DNA of 8,983 nt from Chersky-822 sp035553055 (lineage in GTDB: Bacteria > Actinomycetota > Actinomycetes > Streptosporangiales > Streptosporangiaceae): NCBI GenBank assembly GCA_035553055.1, contig DATNEK010000173.1:1-8983 (forward strand), in the 5' to 3' direction. A program made the translations under genes and the position numbers. Positions within the stretch are counted from its first letter, which is position 1. Each line of letters opens with the position of its first letter. Below the pieces are notes generated by a model. That model saw only the letters and a list, made by a program, of their open reading frames with translations. It did not search any database and was not told where the DNA came from. Below, piece after piece: positions 5,370 through 8,983 of the stretch.

Positions 5370-6218
5370 TCAAGTGAGCTCGGCCAGATCGGCGGTGATG
5401 TAGGCGGCCATGGCGGTCGGCAGCGCGGCCTGCAGGTGTGGCTTGAGCAGGGCGCACGCTTCGGTGAGTCGCGCGGCCAGGCGCATGGCGGCGGCGGTTA
5501 GGCGGCCGAGATCGAGATCGGCGACGGTGTCCGCGGCATCCGCGGGAACCTGGTCGGGCGCGAAGTCGAGCAGGCTGGTGATCCCGTACTGCGGGTTGGG
5601 CACATCGCGGGCGATAGCAAGCAGCCGCCAGTAGTCGGCGCGTGCTTGGTGCAGCCGCTCGAGCGCTTCCCAGGCCGAGCCACGGCGCAGGTACTTGCCG
5701 ACGTCAGCCAGGCACGCCCAGGCGTTGAACGCCCGCTCGCGCACTTGCTGCGCCGTGACCGCTTGCTGCTCCCACTTCGCCGTCCGCAGGCCGTCGGGGT
5801 CATAGAACACGACCTCGTCCTTGACCATCCCGTTGGCCTCAGCTGTCGGCATCACCACCAGGTCGACCTGGCAGCGGTTGGCGTACTGGGCGAAGATCCG
5901 CCGGTGCGTCATAGCCAGGCCGTCGATCTTGTGCTGGTAGCTCTCTACCAGTTCGGCCAGGCCGTCTACCGCCTGGTGCACGTCGGTGACGGCGGCCTCG
6001 AAGTCGACCGGCGCCACCATCATGCCCATGTCCAGGTCGGACAGCCGGTCGGCGTTGCCGCGCCCGACCGAGCAGGCGACGACCAGGCACCTGACCCATT
6101 CATTGCGTTGCGACCAGTCGAGCAGCCCGAGCATGATCGCCCGCTGGCCGTCAAGCTCAGCGGGCAGGCGCCTGATCCAGTCGCGTCCGGCGGAAACCAT
6201 ACCGCCATGATGCACCAC
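5370..6218 (-). CDS. Nucleotidyltransferase-domain protein, aminoglycoside 6-adenylyltransferase-like
   Basis: This 282-residue protein has a DNA polymerase beta-type nucleotidyltransferase domain at its N-terminus. The motif VVACSVGRGNADRLSDLDMGM (from residue 46) holds S50 and the metal-binding pair D61/D63, and QVDLVVMP (117-124) supplies the third carboxylate, D119. The first glycine of the usual hG[GS] motif is Cys (C49). The C-terminal half (about 155-275) is helical, as in streptomycin/aminoglycoside adenylyltransferases. It is shaped like ANT(6)-type enzymes, but substrate and resistance phenotype cannot be claimed. The GTG at 6218 is used as the start; an in-frame ATG at 6200 is as plausible, and neither has a strong ribosome site. 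The start is 28 bases from the perfect KstR-like palindrome, which it shares with the divergent BaiE-like gene, so it may be co-regulated. Confidence 0.85.
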   Translation of the reverse strand: MVHHGGMVSAGRDWIRRLPAELDGQRAIMLGLLDWSQRNEWVRCLVVACSVGRGNADRLSDLDMGMMVAPVDFEAAVTDVHQAVDGLAELVESYQHKIDGLAMTHRRIFAQYANRCQVDLVVMPTAEANGMVKDEVVFYDPDGLRTAKWEQQAVTAQQVRERAFNAWACLADVGKYLRRGSAWEALERLHQARADYWRLLAIARDVPNPQYGITSLLDFAPDQVPADAADTVADLDLGRLTAAAMRLAARLTEACALLKPHLQAALPTAMAAYITADLAELT

Positions 6219-6245
6219 TGACTTGCCGCGACCTCGCTCGCGGAG

Positions 6246-6259
6246 TAGAACATGTTCTA
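6246..6259. promoter_or_regulatory. Perfect KstR-like palindrome in the divergent promoter
   Basis: TAGAACATGTTCTA is a perfect 14-bp palindrome that fits TnnAACnnGTTnnA. It lies between the nucleotidyltransferase gene (28 bases from its start) and the BaiE-like gene (46 bases from its start). On the plus strand it overlaps an extended -10-like element, TGTTCTAAT (6253-6261). This is the arrangement expected for repression by a TetR-family dimer. It differs from the box at 5074-5087 by a single base. Confidence 0.78.
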
Positions 6260-6293
6260 ATACGTAGTGGCTGACGAGCGGCTGACCCAGCCT

Positions 6294-6298
6294 GGAGG
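6294..6298 (+). promoter_or_regulatory. Ribosome binding site deciding the GTG start at 6305
   Basis: A perfect GGAGG ends 6 bases before the GTG, which fixes the start of the BaiE-like gene. Confidence 0.85.
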
Positions 6299-6304
6299 CA
6301 GCAG

Positions 6305-6781
6305 GTGGACCTTGTCGAACTTGAAAAGATCAGGCAGCTCAAATACCGCTATTTGCGCTGTGTGGACCTGAAGTTGTGGGATGAGATCGGCGATGTGTTC
6401 ACCGGCGACGCGACCGCCGACTATGGGACGCCTGCGGCTGGGCGGAAGCTTGACCTGAAGAGCCGCGACGAGATCGTCACGTTCCTGAGGGACAGCCTCG
6501 GCAACGGCATCATTACGCTCCATGCCGCCGGGCAGCCTGAGATCCAGATCGACGGTGACCAGGCCATTGGTACCTGGCGGTTCACCGACACTGTGATCGC
6601 CACCGAGTTCAACGTCGTCATCTGCGGCGCCGCGTTCTACGAGGACCGCTACACCAAGGGCTCGGATGGCAAGTGGAGGATGTCTCACACCGGTTACACG
6701 CGGATCTATGAGTCGACGATGTCGCTCGAGGACGTGCCGAGCTGGAAACTCACCGCGAACCGCTGGACGAGCGCGAGCTGA
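6305..6781 (+). CDS. NTF2-fold dehydratase resembling bile acid 7-alpha-dehydratase BaiE
   Basis: This 158-residue SnoaL-like protein resembles BaiE of bile-acid-degrading clostridia along its length. LKYRYLRCVDLKLWDE (12-27) matches the BaiE segment with catalytic Y30 and D35, giving Y16 and D21 here. TLHAAGQPEI (71-80) gives H73 for BaiE H83. TGYTRIYE (129-136) gives R133 for BaiE R146. The shared GAAFYEDRY (108-116) and PEIQIDG (78-84) support the match. BaiE removes water from 3-oxo-4-ene steroid thioesters, so a steroid or similar dehydratase is a reasonable inference; many actinobacterial relatives are unassigned. The BaiE comparison is from memory of its sequence. The GTG start has GGAGG 6 bases upstream, and the gene follows a perfect KstR-like palindrome. 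A DUF1214 gene follows after 6 bases. Confidence 0.88.
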   Translation: MDLVELEKIRQLKYRYLRCVDLKLWDEIGDVFTGDATADYGTPAAGRKLDLKSRDEIVTFLRDSLGNGIITLHAAGQPEIQIDGDQAIGTWRFTDTVIATEFNVVICGAAFYEDRYTKGSDGKWRMSHTGYTRIYESTMSLEDVPSWKLTANRWTSAS

Positions 6782-6787
6782 CCGGCC

Positions 6788-7966
6788 TTGCTGACTCAGC
6801 CGTTTGCCGACGCGGTGCTGGAGGCCGAGAAGATCATCACCAGTGCGCCGCATGTCCGGACCGAGCAGGATCTCGCCGAGGGTTACGAGTACCTGGCGGG
6901 CTCGATCCGAGCGTCGTTGCAGATGGCCTGGGCTTACCAGCTCGACTTCCCGTTCTTCGTCGGGTCGACAGGCCCGTATACCAAGCTCGGGCTCGACAAC
7001 CCGGACACCTTGTACTTCCACTCCTACCTTCGCGACGACGCTGAGTACGTGGTGACAGGTCGCCGGGGCAGCACGGCCGACCTCAGCTTTCAGGTGCTCA
7101 GCGGCGACTACTCTCCGGTGCAGGTGCCCGACAGCCTGACCGCGTTCGACGACCGCGAGTTCGATGTCGCCGACGACGGGAGCTTCGAGCTGCGGTTCGG
7201 TCCCGCGAAGGCTGGGGCGCAACGCAACTACTTCACGCTCGGCGAGGGTTCGGCCATGCTGATCGTGCGCGAGGTCTACAGCGACTGGGCGGCCGAGCGC
7301 AGGGGAACGATCAGTATCAGACGCGCCGACCGGGCCGGCGCTGCGCCGCCACCGCCAGATACCGGTGCGCTAGCCAAGCGCTACGGGGTTGCAGGCAAGA
7401 TCCTTATCTCGCGGCTCAGGACCTTCTTGCAGTTCCCTGAGTGGTTCTACCTGCGACTACCGGTCAACACGCTGACCGAGCCCCGGTCCACGCCGGGCGG
7501 GCTGACCACGCAGTTCTCCTCGGTTGGGCACTACGACCTGGACGACGACCAGGCGATGATCATCACGGTGCCCGCCGCCGCCAAGTCAGTCGCGCCCTAC
7601 CAGGGCATCCAGCTCGGCAGCATGTGGTACATCTCGCTCGACTACATCAACCACCAGACCAGCCTCACCGCCGATCAAGCCCGCACCGACCCTGACGGCA
7701 TGCTCAGGATCGTGGTCAGCGAAAAGGACCCGGGCGTAGCCAACTGGCTTGAGTGCACCGGGCACCGCTCCGGCTATGTGCAACTGCGCTGGCAGCGGCT
7801 TGCGCGAGACCTCACGGCGGCGGACGGACCGGCAGCCGAAGTGGTGCCGGTGGCCGACCTCGCGCGGCAGCTGCCGTACTACCAGGAGGCCACGATCACC
7901 GCGGCGGAATACCGGGCCAGGATCGCCGCCAGGCAGTCGGCTGTCGGCGCCAGGATGCTGGGCTGA
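6788..7966 (+). CDS. DUF1214 domain-containing protein
   Basis: This 392-residue protein looks like the actinobacterial DUF1214 group. The clues are QLDFPFFVGSTGPYTKLGLD (51-70), DNPDTLYFHSYL (70-81) and, near the C-terminus, GSMWYISLDYINHQTSL (about 277-293) and WLECTGHRSGYVQLRWQRL (about 320-338), which recall the characteristic end of the domain. There is no signal peptide and no clear membrane segment, so it is probably cytoplasmic. The biochemical role of DUF1214 is not established. Members are often seen beside SDR and steroid or fatty-acid genes, as here. The proposed start is a TTG at 6788, 6 bases after the stop of the BaiE-like gene, without a good ribosome site; an in-frame GTG nine codons on is possible. 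It is probably cotranscribed with the BaiE-like gene. Confidence 0.82.
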   Translation: MLTQPFADAVLEAEKIITSAPHVRTEQDLAEGYEYLAGSIRASLQMAWAYQLDFPFFVGSTGPYTKLGLDNPDTLYFHSYLRDDAEYVVTGRRGSTADLSFQVLSGDYSPVQVPDSLTAFDDREFDVADDGSFELRFGPAKAGAQRNYFTLGEGSAMLIVREVYSDWAAERRGTISIRRADRAGAAPPPPDTGALAKRYGVAGKILISRLRTFLQFPEWFYLRLPVNTLTEPRSTPGGLTTQFSSVGHYDLDDDQAMIITVPAAAKSVAPYQGIQLGSMWYISLDYINHQTSLTADQARTDPDGMLRIVVSEKDPGVANWLECTGHRSGYVQLRWQRLARDLTAADGPAAEVVPVADLARQLPYYQEATITAAEYRARIAARQSAVGARMLG

Positions 7967-7968
7967 TG

Positions 7969-7986
7969 GCGCGATCAATTTCGCGC
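7969..7986 (+). terminator. Hairpin just after the DUF1214 stop
   Basis: GCGCGA (7969-7974) and TCGCGC (7981-7986) pair perfectly around a 6-base loop, beginning 2 bases after the stop codon. No T run follows, so it may be a non-canonical terminator or a transcript-end stabiliser. Confidence 0.35.
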
Positions 7987-8022
7987 ACCGCGGCCAGACA
8001 GTCGGCAATCGTGACATTGTCG

Positions 8023-8028
8023 TATGAT
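8023..8028 (+). promoter_or_regulatory. Possible -10 element for the SDR gene
   Basis: TATGAT lies 26 bases before the GTG of the SDR gene and close to the ideal -10 hexamer. No good -35 is found at 16-18 bases upstream, so the promoter is tentative. There is no KstR-like box here. Confidence 0.3.
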
Positions 8029-8053
8029 CCGCTAACCTGATGCGGGGAGCACC

Positions 8054-8833
8054 GTGAAGCTGTTGCAGGACAAGGTCGTCATCGTCTCTGGGATCGGACC
8101 CGGGCTAGGCCGGTCGATCGCGATCCGCAGTGCTGAGCAGGGTGCCGACATAGTGCTCGCCGCGCGGACCGAGTCCCGCCTCGATGAGGTCGCCAAGGAA
8201 GTCACGGCGCTCGGCCGCGAGGCCCTCGTCGTGCCGACTGACGTCAGCGACCCTGATGCGGCCCAGCGTCTGGCTGACGCCACTCTCGCGAAGTTCGGCC
8301 GAGCCGACGCGCTGGTGCACAACGCCCTGGCGATGCCCCCGATCAAAGATCTCGGCGTGGTGGACCTCGATGCCGTCCGCGTTGCGTTCGATACCAATGT
8401 CGTCGCGGCATTGCGGCTGACTCGTCTGTTCACCCCTGCGCTGATCGAGAGTTCGGGGTCGGTCACGATGATCAATTCGATGGTGGTGCGGTTCTCTCAG
8501 CGCACGATGGGCCCCTACAAGATGACCAAGGCGGCGCTGCTCGCGGTCGCGCAGTCGCTGGCCAGCGAGCTTGGTCCGCAGGGTGTGCGGGTGAATTCGG
8601 TGGCACCCGGCCACATCTGGGGCGATTCGCTGCAGTGGTACTTCGGCTACCTGGCCAAGAAGCGAGGAATCGAGGCGCAGGCGATCTACGACGAGACCGC
8701 GGCCAACACCGACCTGCGCCGGCTGCCGCTGCCCGACGAGATCGCCGACGCCGTGGTTTTTCTTTCCTCGCCGATGGCGCGGGCGATCACCGGCCAGTGC
8801 CTCGACGTCAATTGCGGTGAGTACCACCATTGA
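8054..8833 (+). CDS. SDR-family NAD(P)-dependent oxidoreductase
   Basis: This 259-residue protein is a classical short-chain dehydrogenase that would oxidise an alcohol or reduce a ketone with NAD(P). The cofactor motif is SGIGPGLGRSIA (12-23), D63 follows in PTDVSD (61-66), the NNAG position reads HNAL (89-92), and N115 completes the Asn of the tetrad. The catalytic residues are S142, Y155 and K159 (YKMTK). VRVNSVAPGHIWGD and the C-terminal ITGQCLDVNCGEYHH are typical of the end of the fold. The alcohol substrate is not known; hydroxysteroids are one candidate given the neighbours. The GTG start has GGGGAG 4 bases upstream. It lies 87 bases after the DUF1214 gene, with a hairpin and a possible promoter between, so it may be transcribed both with the genes before it and on its own. 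Confidence 0.95.
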   Translation: MKLLQDKVVIVSGIGPGLGRSIAIRSAEQGADIVLAARTESRLDEVAKEVTALGREALVVPTDVSDPDAAQRLADATLAKFGRADALVHNALAMPPIKDLGVVDLDAVRVAFDTNVVAALRLTRLFTPALIESSGSVTMINSMVVRFSQRTMGPYKMTKAALLAVAQSLASELGPQGVRVNSVAPGHIWGDSLQWYFGYLAKKRGIEAQAIYDETAANTDLRRLPLPDEIADAVVFLSSPMARAITGQCLDVNCGEYHH

Positions 8834-8847
8834 CCCGGTTGCCGCGG

Positions 8848-8983
8848 ATGAATCCTGAGCTGGCGGGAGCGGCGAAGCGAGACCCGTTCTCGTGGACAAG
8901 CCCGGTCCCTACCGATCCGCCGCGTGACCGCGTTGGCACGCTGGGTGACCTGCATGCCTCGGCGACGAGGCTGACCGGGCTGA
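8848..8983 (+). CDS. Start of an unidentified gene, cut off by the window end
   Basis: From the ATG at 8848 the frame is open for 45 codons to the window edge, giving a start MNPELAGAAKRDPFSW followed by a Pro/Asp-rich stretch. I do not recognise the family from this much. An in-frame TTG at 8830 overlaps the SDR stop as TTGA and has GGTGAG 8 bases upstream, so the true start may be there, which would couple the gene to the SDR. GC-rich DNA gives chance open frames, so confidence is limited; its position right after the SDR on the same strand is the main support. Confidence 0.45.
   Translation, partial: MNPELAGAAKRDPFSWTSPVPTDPPRDRVGTLGDLHASATRLTGL

Noticed and set aside
4290..5501. A 403-codon plus-strand open frame
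   Set aside because: It lies antisense to the LLM oxidoreductase and runs through the hairpin array. The product is compositionally biased and resembles no family, and GC-rich DNA commonly gives such shadows.
6246..6259. LexA (SOS) box
   Set aside because: The half-sites GAAC and GTTC are separated by 2 bases; the actinobacterial LexA box needs 4.
6257..7222. A 321-codon minus-strand open frame
   Set aside because: It is antisense to the BaiE-like and DUF1214 genes, both of which have clear family signatures and, for the first, a strong ribosome site.

Overview
This window looks like chromosomal DNA from a high-GC actinobacterium. The signs are GC-rich codons, many GTG and TTG starts, an F420-type luciferase-like oxidoreductase, a mycobacterial-type TIGR00027 methyltransferase, a Streptomyces-style anti-sigma-like ATPase, and two sites that fit the actinobacterial KstR operator consensus TnnAACnnGTTnnA. 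The genus cannot be fixed from the sequence. No phage, transposase, tRNA or rRNA genes were seen.

Layout. (1) Positions 1-2025, minus strand: a compact operon of an HATPase-fold regulatory kinase, a zinc-ribbon threonine synthase and a DUF1810 protein that runs off the left edge. (2) Positions 2026-2206: an AT-rich divergent promoter region with a 10-bp tandem repeat right before the next start. (3) Positions 2207-3733, plus strand: a TIGR00027-type methyltransferase, then a small secreted lipoprotein. (4) Positions 3730-5039, minus strand: an F420-type LLM oxidoreductase and a ketosteroid-isomerase-like NTF2-fold protein with overlapping start and stop, behind a KstR-like box at 5074-5087. 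(5) Positions 5095-5319: six copies of a 20-bp hairpin with a period near 44 bp. (6) Positions 5370-6218, minus strand: an ANT(6)-like nucleotidyltransferase. (7) Positions 6246-6259: a perfect 14-bp KstR-like palindrome. (8) Positions 6305-8833, plus strand: a BaiE-like NTF2-fold dehydratase, a DUF1214 protein and an SDR oxidoreductase, followed by the start of an unidentified gene.

How the genes may work together. The right two thirds reads as a candidate steroid- or isoprenoid-modifying module. Two near-identical operators (TAGAACAYGTTCTA) precede an oxidoreductase plus ketosteroid-isomerase-like pair and a bile-acid-7-dehydratase-like plus DUF1214 pair, with an SDR just downstream. The BaiE-like protein appears to keep the four catalytic positions of BaiE (Tyr, Asp, His, Arg). 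The isomerase-like protein keeps the general-base Asp but seems to lack the classical oxyanion-hole residues. The function is inferred from family resemblance and operators; no substrate can be read from the sequence. The left third has no evident link to this module.
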